IMG/VR virus record: IMGVR_UViG_3300013372_001917
Coordinates: 1 to 26,737 of that record
Reading direction: 5' to 3' (one strand)
Length of the DNA: 26,737 nt
DNA from: a virus
The notes under the pieces are model-generated. The model saw only the letters and a program-made list of their open reading frames with translations, was not told the origin of the DNA and did not search any database. This document shows, one piece after another, positions 8,524 through 15,639 of the stretch. How positions within the stretch are numbered: the stretch's first letter is position 1; each line of letters begins with the position of its first letter. The position numbers and the translations under genes are program-made.

Positions 8524-9307
8524 TTGCTAACCTCGCAAATGCTGATGATGTAGCAGCCTCTGCTTCATTTGCCAACTGATTTGGAGAGAAGCTATATTTA
8601 ACTGTTTTAACTTGTGCTGGAACACCTAATGCTCTAGACAATGATGAATTAAATAGTCTTTGGAATCCAGATTTTTTTATTGACATATTAACTAGATTGC
8701 CAGTAAAGAAATATTTATATGCAGAAAAGAAAGAGTTTTTAGTTGCCGCTCCGCCTGGCTTTCTGACAGTAACAGATTCCCCCTTTGGCATAAATACAGT
8801 ATATCCATCTACTTCAAATACTAATCTTTCTGAAAATCTTGGAGATATAACTACAGTTTTTCCTTGCTCCATTATTTCAGCCTTTTTTACAAAGACATGC
8901 CTATTATTAGAATTTTCAGATGGAACAAAAGATTTGGAGTCTATCAGCTCATAGTTAACTTTTAAAGATAGTCCGTCTGCTGGAAGTTTTTTTAGCTTAA
9001 ACAGTCTTGCCTCATTGTCGCCAATTCTTCCCCATTCATAAACATGGTGAAAAGACTTTGGAGATGTTCTTGATTTTGCATCTATATAGTCGCCAAAATC
9101 AACTTGCAGCTGGTCAAAAATTACATTTCTAAATGCAGATTGAAATTGTGGATTTGATGCTAGTTTTGCCATCACATTTGTTTTATAAAATAGAGCTGCG
9201 GATATTTGTGCAACAGTGCTATCTTTTATTGCACCGCTAGCTGGCCTACTAGACATTAAACTGACTAGCCCGCTTGCCGCTTTAATTGCTAAAATTTCAG
9301 ATGCCAA
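8516..9307 (-). CDS. neck / head-tail connector protein, unknown family
   Basis: The open frame can begin as far up as a TTG at 9361, which would overlap the preceding gene by 65 bases with no ribosome site. I prefer the TTG at 9307 (MASEILAIKAASGLVSLM...), which has GGAG about ten bases upstream and an 11-base overlap with the preceding stop. The product is about 263 aa. It has a helical Ala-rich N-terminus, then a beta-rich middle (EWGRIGDNEARLFKLKKL; PRFSERLVFEVDGYTVFMPKG) and a basic C-terminal part. Its place between the putative stopper and tail terminator points to the neck, an HK97 gp10-like or minor tail position. I do not recognise the family. Confidence 0.55.
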   Translation of the reverse strand: MASEILAIKAASGLVSLMSSRPASGAIKDSTVAQISAALFYKTNVMAKLASNPQFQSAFRNVIFDQLQVDFGDYIDAKSRTSPKSFHHVYEWGRIGDNEARLFKLKKLPADGLSLKVNYELIDSKSFVPSENSNNRHVFVKKAEIMEQGKTVVISPRFSERLVFEVDGYTVFMPKGESVTVRKPGGAATKNSFFSAYKYFFTGNLVNMSIKKSGFQRLFNSSLSRALGVPAQVKTVKYSFSPNQLANEAEAATSSAFARLANG

Positions 9308-9722
9308 TTTGCTGATTCTCCGCTCTTTGTAATGAAGAGTTATATCCAACAACATTTCCAAACGGGTCTGCTATTGGAGTGGTTCCTAATACATCAAATA
9401 CTGTGTCTGTATCATTTGGATAATTTAGCTCGTACCAAATTGGTTTTCCATTTACATCTCTAATATTTTTAACCTTATCTCTAGCAGTTAATCTTTCAGA
9501 TGTTCTAACTTCTATATATTGATCATTAGAATATTTATTAGAAAACTTCTGTTTATCATTTCCTTTAGTTCCGCTTTGTGTAATAATTCCACGAGCATAG
9601 CAGTCTATTGTTTTTATATAAGAAAACTCTCTAACCATTGCACCTGTATTTGCGTCTTGTCGTTCAGATTGACGGTAGACATCAATTTTCATAGTCATTA
9701 AACCATCAACCACGTCAAACAT
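9297..9722 (-). CDS. head closure (stopper) protein candidate
   Basis: This 141-aa protein starts MFDVVDGLMTMKIDVYRQSERQ. The start codon shares one base with the preceding stop (TAATG), so translation is probably coupled. It is beta-rich, with a DVYRQ...DANTGAMVREF opening and a late VRTSERLTARDKVKNIRD segment. That pattern is common in phage head-tail joining/stopper proteins, which open with a strand describing a short-range joint. It follows the adaptor gene, the normal position for the stopper. The family is inferred from order, length and strand pattern, not from a firm motif. Confidence 0.5.
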   Translation of the reverse strand: MFDVVDGLMTMKIDVYRQSERQDANTGAMVREFSYIKTIDCYARGIITQSGTKGNDKQKFSNKYSNDQYIEVRTSERLTARDKVKNIRDVNGKPIWYELNYPNDTDTVFDVLGTTPIADPFGNVVGYNSSLQRAENQQIGI

Positions 9723-10705
9723 TACACCAGTACCATTTGTGTTATAACATAATCTGCTAGAAGCTTGTCTGCGTAAGAAGATCCAGTTCCGTTAAATGCT
9801 TCTGAAGAATATTCAAAGTCCCAGTCTGTTGTAGATATTTTTTTAACATATCTATCTCTCCACACACGATCTTTTGCAAAGTACATCTTCATTAGCTCAA
9901 CTGCTGCGTCTCTAACTTCATTTGGAATATAATCCCAGCCAAATCTTGCATAAACTTTATACGACTTTGATCTTCTAAAAATATTTGGGGAGGAGTCATT
10001 TATTGAAGGCGGTACCATTCCATTTGCAATATACACATCGTCATTAATGCCAGAAAAATGATTGGCTCTTATGCCAAATCCACTTACTGTATTTTCAACA
10101 ACTATGCCTAAGTTATTAACACTATTGATATTATCTATAAGCAATTCATCATTAGCATATAAGGTATGTAGCCGATTTATTTTTTTAGGCATTGAAAGTG
10201 TATCTGAATCACTTCCTATTGTAAAGAATCTATCATCATGCAAATAAAACTTTTGTCCTGTATGTCCTTCAATTATGTTTCTAGCGTATCTTTCCGCCAA
10301 CCTTAATTCCTGATGTGTTTTATGATTTGGATCATTTGCATCTGAGCCAAGCCCCATTTCTTGTGCTGCTTCTTGTATATCGACATACGGAGTAACAACA
10401 TCAAGGTAAGTTGTATTTGAATAGGATACTGAGTCGTATTGCCAATCCCAGACTAACTTAAACTTTCTGTTTCTTGCTGTATACTGTGTTGGAAGGTATA
10501 CACTAAAGGAGCCTTGATCAACCTCGCTTGCTTCTGCTGTAATAGTGGTAACAATTGCTGAAGGGCTAATTTGTGGAGAGACAACGGGATCACCAGTTAT
10601 ATCATAAAATTTTACGATTACCGATGAGGTAGGCGTTACTGCTTCACCTTTTACGTAAAGCTTTGTTGTTGCTGCAGTACTTGTATTCTGGTATATCTCT
10701 GCCAT
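9722..10705 (-). CDS. head-tail adaptor (connector) with N-terminal beta domain
   Basis: This encodes 327 aa. Residues 1-105 look like a separate beta-sandwich domain (KLYVKGEAVTPTSSVIVKFYD, repeated Thr/Val strands). The remainder (VDIQEAAQEMGLG..., RLAERYARNIIEGHTGQKFYL, then a strand-rich middle and EVRDAAVELMKMYFAKDR) has the helical head-tail connector look of gp6/gp15-like adaptors that bind the portal. Adaptors of this type are usually about 100-200 aa, so the N-terminal third is an addition that could decorate the neck. The gene follows the small 132-aa gene by nine bases without a clear ribosome site. The adaptor call is moderate; the domain split is inferred. Confidence 0.6.
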   Translation of the reverse strand: MAEIYQNTSTAATTKLYVKGEAVTPTSSVIVKFYDITGDPVVSPQISPSAIVTTITAEASEVDQGSFSVYLPTQYTARNRKFKLVWDWQYDSVSYSNTTYLDVVTPYVDIQEAAQEMGLGSDANDPNHKTHQELRLAERYARNIIEGHTGQKFYLHDDRFFTIGSDSDTLSMPKKINRLHTLYANDELLIDNINSVNNLGIVVENTVSGFGIRANHFSGINDDVYIANGMVPPSINDSSPNIFRRSKSYKVYARFGWDYIPNEVRDAAVELMKMYFAKDRVWRDRYVKKISTTDWDFEYSSEAFNGTGSSYADKLLADYVITQMVLV

Positions 10706-10714
10706 GTATTAGGC

Positions 10715-11113
10715 TTAGTTGTAGTACTCCTGTACTTCTCTAGGTGTAGCCAATCTAAACCCTTCCTCCTTATCAAAAATTTCTTGAGCCACATCTGGCT
10801 TCATTGCTACAAATGGGTGCTCTAGTGTGAATGTAAAACCTAGTGCATCGTATCTGTAGTTTGGTCGATCCATTTTTACTAGAACCATATCTTCATCTAG
10901 CTTCTGATTTGGATCTAGTCTAGGAAGAATTTCATCTGCGTCTTCTTTTGCGTTCTCTATGTTTTTAAGTGTACCTTGGTAAACTGACCAAGTTACTCCT
11001 TCTTCTGCTAGGGCTGCAATAACATCTGCTTTATTTTTTAGGCCATCAACATCAACTGCGAAGTCCGCTGCTAATGTCTTTAGTTCTTTGACCTTAAGTG
11101 TGTCAAATGACAT
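10715..11113 (-). CDS. small structural-module protein with SAP/Rho-N-like N-terminus
   Basis: This 132-aa protein is the first gene after the capsid terminator and has its own promoter and an AGGAG site seven bases before ATG. Residues 3-40 (LKVKELKTLAADFAVDVDG...KADVIAALAEEG) resemble the short helix-extended-loop-helix (SAP, HeH or Rho-N) motifs found in phage proteins next to the major capsid protein. The C-terminal half is acidic, then has a short strand-rich segment (YDALGFTFTLEHPFVAMKP). It may be a minor head protein or head-tail factor. No function can be shown. Confidence 0.6.
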   Translation of the reverse strand: MSFDTLKVKELKTLAADFAVDVDGLKNKADVIAALAEEGVTWSVYQGTLKNIENAKEDADEILPRLDPNQKLDEDMVLVKMDRPNYRYDALGFTFTLEHPFVAMKPDVAQEIFDKEEGFRLATPREVQEYYN

Positions 11114-11140
11114 ATATATACTCCTTTGGTATGTATATAA

Positions 11141-11169
11141 ATTATAGCACTATAAAATTAAAATGAAAA
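11141..11169 (-). promoter_or_regulatory. extended -10 promoter for the connector operon
   Basis: TATAAT at 11146-11141 on the minus strand is preceded by TGC. TTTTCA (four of six -35 positions) lies at 11169-11164 with a 17-nt spacer. The start point would fall about 20 nt before the ATG at 11113, leaving room for AGGAG. It partly overlaps the terminator arm of the capsid operon. Confidence 0.5.
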
Positions 11170-11195
11170 GCCCCTAAAATTAATTAGGGGCCTTT
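11166..11195 (-). terminator. intrinsic terminator after the major capsid gene
   Basis: On the minus strand AAGGCCCCTAA and TTAGGGGCTTT form an 11-bp stem with one G-T pair and a 6-nt loop, followed by TCATTTTAATTTT. The stem starts about 20 bases after the capsid stop codon. Confidence 0.8.
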
Positions 11196-11215
11196 CCAGC
11201 AAGTTATTTCTTAAA

Positions 11216-12265
11216 TTAAGAAGCAACCTTAACGTCTTTAACGACTACCCATGCGTCTGCCTGCTCAATTTGGGTACCAACGCGAGTATACATTGTATAT
11301 TCGATTGAGTCCTTCTTTGGCCAGAAGAAGCGGTAAACAGTTACATCGCGCTTGATACCAATAACAACGTTATTTGGGAATGTCAAGTGGACGTCTCCGT
11401 GCTCTCCTGTTGGTGTTGCATATGATCCTACCTGAGTTTCCTTAAGTAGTGGAACTTCAACAATTGGAATACCAAATGCGAATGGTGCAACATATCCTGC
11501 TGGACCACCTAGAGCACCTTCGTTTCCACGGATAATGCTTGAAGCAATATCTTGTGGGTTAACGTTCTGGATGTTCTGTGAAGTTGAATACAAGTAATCT
11601 TGTATAAGGTTTGAGCCTGCAAGGAAGCGTAGGTCTGGACGACGCTGCTTGTACTTACGTGGCATTGCCTTTAGAGCCTTGTTGAAGATGTCACGAGATA
11701 CTCCTGCACCCGCTCCAGCTACTACACGACCATTTGTCTTTGCAATCTTGACAATACCGTCGAATGCCTTATAAAGGTTATCTCCAGATAGTGCTGTGTT
11801 ACCGTTAAGGACTACGTCCTCTAGGTCGTTACCAGCCTGTGTTGCCATGAGTCTTGCAATGTGATCTTCTAGATCTGCACCTTCAATGTTGTCTTCTAGA
11901 GACTCAGTTGAAAGCTCCCAATCTAGGCGAAGTTTCTTTGTTGTGAGAGAAATCTTTGAGAACTGTACGGCTGCATTTGAGCCAGTGTTCTCTGCTTCAG
12001 ATGCAAGCTTCATAAGCTTTTCTCCGACGCCGATACGATCAATCTCTGTAGTGTCAGCTCTCATTCGAACTGTACGTGCTACTTTACCGATTACTGTTGC
12101 ATCGAACATGTAATCAAGGAATCTTGCGGATTGCTCAGGATTGAGCAAGCCTCCCTTACCCTCGGAACCTACGTGAATTCCGTCGGTAGGGTTTGCTGCG
12201 CCAGTCATTCCACCTGTTAGTGTTGTGCCTGCTTCAGCTGCTTTTGCTAATAGTTCATTACTCAT
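11216..12265 (-). CDS. major capsid protein, HK97 fold
   Basis: This 349-aa protein starts MSNELLAKAAEAGTTLTGG with AAGGTG seven to eight bases upstream. After a short, flexible N-terminal arm it shows the HK97-like sequence pattern: LNPEQSARFLDYMFDATVIG, then strands, LRLDWELSTESLEDN (spine-helix region), GNDLEDVVLNGNTAL, a long A-domain, and a YRFFWPKKDSIEYTMYTRVG strand near the end. It directly follows the prohead protease and is closed by a strong terminator, as expected for the most abundant head protein. Only about 45 residues precede the folded part. That is too short for the long scaffolding delta domain of HK97 capsid proteins, so scaffold function probably sits in the neighbouring protease fusion. 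Confidence 0.87.
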   Translation of the reverse strand: MSNELLAKAAEAGTTLTGGMTGAANPTDGIHVGSEGKGGLLNPEQSARFLDYMFDATVIGKVARTVRMRADTTEIDRIGVGEKLMKLASEAENTGSNAAVQFSKISLTTKKLRLDWELSTESLEDNIEGADLEDHIARLMATQAGNDLEDVVLNGNTALSGDNLYKAFDGIVKIAKTNGRVVAGAGAGVSRDIFNKALKAMPRKYKQRRPDLRFLAGSNLIQDYLYSTSQNIQNVNPQDIASSIIRGNEGALGGPAGYVAPFAFGIPIVEVPLLKETQVGSYATPTGEHGDVHLTFPNNVVIGIKRDVTVYRFFWPKKDSIEYTMYTRVGTQIEQADAWVVVKDVKVAS

Positions 12266-12284
12266 TAGTTTTTCACCTTACCCT

Positions 12285-13598
12285 TTATTTTGTTAATTCG
12301 CTAACGGAACCGAGGAAAGTGCCGTTCCATTTTGATTTTTTGATTGTTACTCCTGTTGACCCGCCAAGGTCAGAGGACTTCTTGATTGCAGTGTCTGATT
12401 CTACTGCGTCTACTCTTTTTTCAACTGTGTCCATGATAGACTTAATTGAATCAACTGCTGTTGAGAGTTCTGTGTGCTTTTCTGCTAATTCTGAAATTCT
12501 CAAATCGACATTCTTGCTAAAAGCTTCGACTGTCTCCTTGATTGTTGAAACCTGAGCAGCGTTTGCCTCAGAGGCCTTTTCCAAAGTCTCTGAGAAGAAA
12601 CCCTTAAGGTCGCCTAGCATTTTAACAAAGTCAGGTGATTCCTGAACTGTTAGTTCTGCTGATTTTTCCAGAACTTCGGCAGAAGTTACTTCAGCTACAA
12701 CTTCAGCAGAATCTTGTTCTACTGGGGCAACTTCTTCAATAATTTCTGCAGGTGTTTCTACAACTGCTTCTTCTACTACTGGAGTTGCTTCTGTTACATT
12801 AAGCTTTTCCACTTCATTTCCTCCTTCTGCAATTGCCGTATTTATATTTTGTGTTTCAGGCAATGTTTGCAATCTTGATCTACGTGAATCAAGAATCTTT
12901 TCTATTTCTTTTCCTTTGTTTACGTCGTTTGATTCTACCCATCCAATGAGTTCTGTTTTTTTACCAGTAACTGGAGATATGTATTCTGATTCTGTTGACA
13001 TAAATACAGAATCACTTTCTGCACAATAAAAAATATTTTCCATTTTAACATCTGCTGCGATTCCTTTAAAAATCATTTGTCCATTTACTTTTTCAATAGA
13101 TAAAATGTTACATAGTTCATTTGCTGGTGAATCAACGATTGATAGTTCAACTAGTGCATAGTCTTTAATAAACCTTACTGATGCTCCTGTTGATTTGTTT
13201 ACTTCGTTATCTGATTCAATAATCTTTCCGCCAATAGAAAATCCTGTTAGTGTTCCGTCTAGAACCTTTTCCCAAGTATCTTGAGCGCCCTTAGAAATGT
13301 ATGCATCAACGTAAACACCATTGTAAAATTCTTTTGTTGCAGGGTCATAAAAAGTTTCTGGTCTAAATGATGCCACCTTGCCTACTGCAAGTGGCTGATG
13401 CATTTCTCTTAGATTACCTCTAAAGCTTTCAAACGCTTTCATGCTAGCTTCTTGAGTAACTACATCACCAGTCTGATCCAGGTTATCTAGTGTTGCGAAT
13501 CCTGAGACTGTTCTTTTTTCTCTATTGACCTTCGTAAATGGAACTGATAAATTAATAGCATTTCCATTAGAAGACCAATGTGACTTTTCTATGATCAT
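12285..13598 (-). CDS. prohead protease fused to acidic coiled-coil (scaffold-like) domain
   Basis: This encodes 437 aa. Residues ~15-165 are an S78/HK97-type prohead protease: VSGFATLDNLDQTGDVV, then His67 in REMHQPLAVGK, Ser121 in LTGFSIGGK, and ELSIVDSPAN (Glu151). His and Ser would form the catalytic core that trims head proteins during maturation. A middle section near 180-240 (FYCAESDSVFM...LIGWVESNDVNKGKEI) is of unknown fold. Residues ~250-330 are very acidic and Pro/Val/Glu-rich. Residues ~330-410 form helices with heptad-like spacing, followed by a basic tail. The family is usually about 200 aa, so the extra 230 residues look like a built-in scaffolding domain. The gene has its own promoter with the -10 nine bases from the ATG and no Shine-Dalgarno. 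Confidence 0.88.
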   Translation of the reverse strand: MIIEKSHWSSNGNAINLSVPFTKVNREKRTVSGFATLDNLDQTGDVVTQEASMKAFESFRGNLREMHQPLAVGKVASFRPETFYDPATKEFYNGVYVDAYISKGAQDTWEKVLDGTLTGFSIGGKIIESDNEVNKSTGASVRFIKDYALVELSIVDSPANELCNILSIEKVNGQMIFKGIAADVKMENIFYCAESDSVFMSTESEYISPVTGKKTELIGWVESNDVNKGKEIEKILDSRRSRLQTLPETQNINTAIAEGGNEVEKLNVTEATPVVEEAVVETPAEIIEEVAPVEQDSAEVVAEVTSAEVLEKSAELTVQESPDFVKMLGDLKGFFSETLEKASEANAAQVSTIKETVEAFSKNVDLRISELAEKHTELSTAVDSIKSIMDTVEKRVDAVESDTAIKKSSDLGGSTGVTIKKSKWNGTFLGSVSELTK

Positions 13599-13607
13599 AT
13601 GTTATAT

Positions 13608-13636
13608 ATTATAGAGATTGTTACATAAAAAGGCAA
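13608..13636 (-). promoter_or_regulatory. promoter with near-leaderless start for the protease/capsid genes
   Basis: TTGCCT (13636-13631) and a perfect TATAAT (13613-13608) are separated by exactly 17 nt on the minus strand. Only nine bases lie between the -10 and the ATG at 13598, so the transcript would begin within about three bases of the start codon. No Shine-Dalgarno is present. Confidence 0.6.
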
Positions 13637-13638
13637 AT

Positions 13639-13662
13639 AACTAGTTGAGTAAGACTAGTTGA
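13639..13662. repeat. direct and inverted ACTAGT repeats just upstream of the protease promoter
   Basis: ACTAGTTGA occurs at 13640-13648 and 13654-13662, 14 bp apart. The same bases also form an inverted repeat, AACTAGT / ACTAGTT (13639-13645 and 13654-13660, 8-nt loop). It overlaps the portal stop codon and ends two bases upstream of the -35 box. It could be a regulator site or a weak AT-rich hairpin. Confidence 0.35.
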
Positions 13663-15235
13663 CTTGTCTTCCATCTCCCTTTGCATTTCTGCCCTCCCCA
13701 GATTTATCTGGTGAATTGGCAGATCTTTCTTGATCACGGGCTCTGCTTTGGGTTGCTTGGGCTTTAATTTCTGCGGCTTGGGCTGCAAGATCTACTGGAA
13801 CGTCCCCGCCTTCTCTTGGAACCATACCCATTCTAACTCTAATTTCATTTGGAGTTATTACCTGGAATCTAAGATATCTTTCATCAATCTTTGACTGGGT
13901 ATCAGCATCCGTTAAACTTAATTCATTAAATTTAAGCTCTAAGGCATCAGTCATTTCCTGGATTATTTTATTAATCTTTTTCTCAAGGTTTTCTTGCGCT
14001 GGCCTGCAAACTTGCTCTTTAAATGTTTTATCTGCATCTCTTGCGGCAGCTAAATTAATACCTGCTGGGGTCCCAATTTTATTAATTGGGACTCTATGAG
14101 CCATCAATATTTCATCTCGATTTGAATTTCTGTACTTTTCAAAAGAACCTTCTTGTGCCCCTGCTTCAATTGGCTCCATTTTAAATTCAGTTTTTGAATC
14201 TGATGAGTCTGGTGGGAGTGGAATATACAGGGATCTATGATTTTTTCCTTTAAGCCCAACCTGAAAAAATTCAAGCAATTTACGCTCTGACTCTGGGGAA
14301 AGCTTTGCCCCCTTTACTGTAATAATATACCTTGGTACCGCTTTATTTTCAAAGTAGTCCAGATTATACTTACCAGCAAATTCATTGCCTGCCATAGCAT
14401 TTTGTGCAGCAATAATATCTGGGATTCCATAATAATTATTTTTTGGAGTGTACTTCTTTAAATGAATAATTTCATTAGGTCTATCCTCTTGGCCAGCAAT
14501 TGGGTTTACGGTTTCTGTGTCTCCGAAGTTTCTAAAGAATACTGCCTTACCATATAGAAGCTGTATAAAACCGTCTCTGAGGCGCCTCACACGCATTGTC
14601 TTTGAAGGTATATGACCGATGTACCCTATCTTGCCAGTCGTTGTTCTACCGACCTCCAGATAGCCATTACCAGTAGCCTCTATGTCAGTGTAGAACTTTA
14701 TAAGTGTTTCTTTAAATGTCTCATCTCCATTGCAATCTTCTAGCCAACGATGCAGGTCTTGCTTAATTCTATTTAACTTTTTACGTGCTCTTTCTAATTG
14801 CTTTTCATCTTCGATATCTTCAAGAGTGTCTGTAGTTTTTTTTGATTCAATAAAGTCAAATCCTAAACCTACAATATTAGCAACTTTTGCATTTATTGCT
14901 GCGTAGTTGTAAGGTGAAATTTCATAAATTGTTGAAAGATAGTCTAAGTTGTATTCTGGTTGAATTAAGTCAAATGTTGCGTACCCGCTAACTGCCTGTT
15001 GATGTTGAAGTTGCTGACTTACAGAACCATCTTTTCCAGTAAAAGCTTTTTGCAAATCTCTAGATACTTTTCTTCTAAATGAGGCTCCAAGGCCTGAAAG
15101 CTTTAATACTTCTTCTGCATCTATGTCAAACAGGTCGTCAGACTTTTGAGTCGTAGGGTTATTAAATCTTACCCAGTCTGCTGCATTTGAAATGTCAATA
15201 TTTTCGCTAAAAATTTCGTCTTTAGATTCAATCAT
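13655..15235 (-). CDS. portal protein
   Basis: This 526-aa protein starts with an ATGA overlap with the preceding gene. It has a typical portal layout. The N-terminal region contains SPYNYAAINAKVANIVGLG. A clip/stem region follows with EIIHLKKYTPKNNYYGIPD and NEFAGKYNLDYFENKAVPRY. Then comes SEGRKLLEFF-like helical text (SPESERKLLEFFQVGLKGK) and NRDEILMAHRVPINKIG, which matches PBSX/HK97-type portals. The C-terminus is polar, with NEIRVRMGMVPREGG and a Gln/Arg/Ser tail. Twelve copies form the DNA entry ring at one capsid vertex. The protease and capsid genes follow directly. No terminase precedes it in this window. Confidence 0.92.
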   Translation of the reverse strand: MIESKDEIFSENIDISNAADWVRFNNPTTQKSDDLFDIDAEEVLKLSGLGASFRRKVSRDLQKAFTGKDGSVSQQLQHQQAVSGYATFDLIQPEYNLDYLSTIYEISPYNYAAINAKVANIVGLGFDFIESKKTTDTLEDIEDEKQLERARKKLNRIKQDLHRWLEDCNGDETFKETLIKFYTDIEATGNGYLEVGRTTTGKIGYIGHIPSKTMRVRRLRDGFIQLLYGKAVFFRNFGDTETVNPIAGQEDRPNEIIHLKKYTPKNNYYGIPDIIAAQNAMAGNEFAGKYNLDYFENKAVPRYIITVKGAKLSPESERKLLEFFQVGLKGKNHRSLYIPLPPDSSDSKTEFKMEPIEAGAQEGSFEKYRNSNRDEILMAHRVPINKIGTPAGINLAAARDADKTFKEQVCRPAQENLEKKINKIIQEMTDALELKFNELSLTDADTQSKIDERYLRFQVITPNEIRVRMGMVPREGGDVPVDLAAQAAEIKAQATQSRARDQERSANSPDKSGEGRNAKGDGRQVN

Positions 15236-15576
15236 TTTTGAGGACCCCTAAGTTTAGCCATCTCTTCCTTGTGAACTCCTATGTCCAACGGATCTGGGGT
15301 AAGACCCCATCTTAATCTTTGCTTCTGGTATTCAAACTCTTCTTCATCAATTTGTCGGCTTCCTTCAATAAATTTAGGCTGGCCTTCTTCAATTCCATAA
15401 TGAGCAACCGCTTTTGCTAACAAATCAATTCTTTCTTTATTGCCCAGCATTGATTGTATAGACAAGAAGTTGTTGTCTTCGTCGCCAATCCATCTGCCGT
15501 CAGGCATCTCCCAGACATAGACTCCCAGCCTGGTCTCGCCAGATTTCATTTGAGCATTGATTCTTTTAATGTCCAT
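15232..15576 (-). CDS. small conserved-looking protein before portal, unknown function
   Basis: This 114-aa protein starts MDIKRINAQMKSGETRLGVY and is probably translated together with portal (4-nt ATGA overlap). It is hydrophilic, with VYVWEMPDGRWIGDEDNNFLSIQ early, a helix with NKERIDLLAKAVAHYG, and an EEFEYQKQRLRWGLTPDPLD C-terminal part. There is no signal peptide or membrane segment. Its start lies eight bases after a TGG-TAAAAT extended -10 and lacks a Shine-Dalgarno, so a leaderless mRNA is likely. Its place suggests a head-assembly role, but I do not recognise the family. Confidence 0.7.
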   Translation of the reverse strand: MDIKRINAQMKSGETRLGVYVWEMPDGRWIGDEDNNFLSIQSMLGNKERIDLLAKAVAHYGIEEGQPKFIEGSRQIDEEEFEYQKQRLRWGLTPDPLDIGVHKEEMAKLRGPQK

Positions 15577-15584
15577 AGTTAATT

Positions 15585-15613
15585 ATTTTACCATTCTTAT
15601 ATACATAAGTCCA
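15585..15613 (-). promoter_or_regulatory. extended -10 promoter, leaderless type, for the pre-portal gene
   Basis: TAAAAT at 15590-15585 is preceded by TGG. TGGACT (four of six -35 positions) lies at 15613-15608 with a 17-nt spacer on the minus strand. Eight bases separate the -10 from the ATG at 15576. Confidence 0.4.
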
Positions 15614-15616
15614 GCT

Positions 15617-15639
15617 TTTTGTCACGCAACCTGACAAAA
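15617..15639 (-). terminator. hairpin after the LamG gene (weak terminator or operator)
   Basis: There is a perfect 8-bp inverted repeat, TTTTGTCA / TGACAAAA, with a 7-nt loop. It begins at the base after the LamG stop codon and sits a few bases upstream of the next promoter. There is no U-tract on the minus strand, so terminator and protein-binding operator are both possible. Confidence 0.35.

Noticed and set aside
12193-12555. Plus-strand 120-aa ORF across the protease/capsid junction
   Set aside because: It is antisense to two firmly identified genes and shows no motif or ribosome site.
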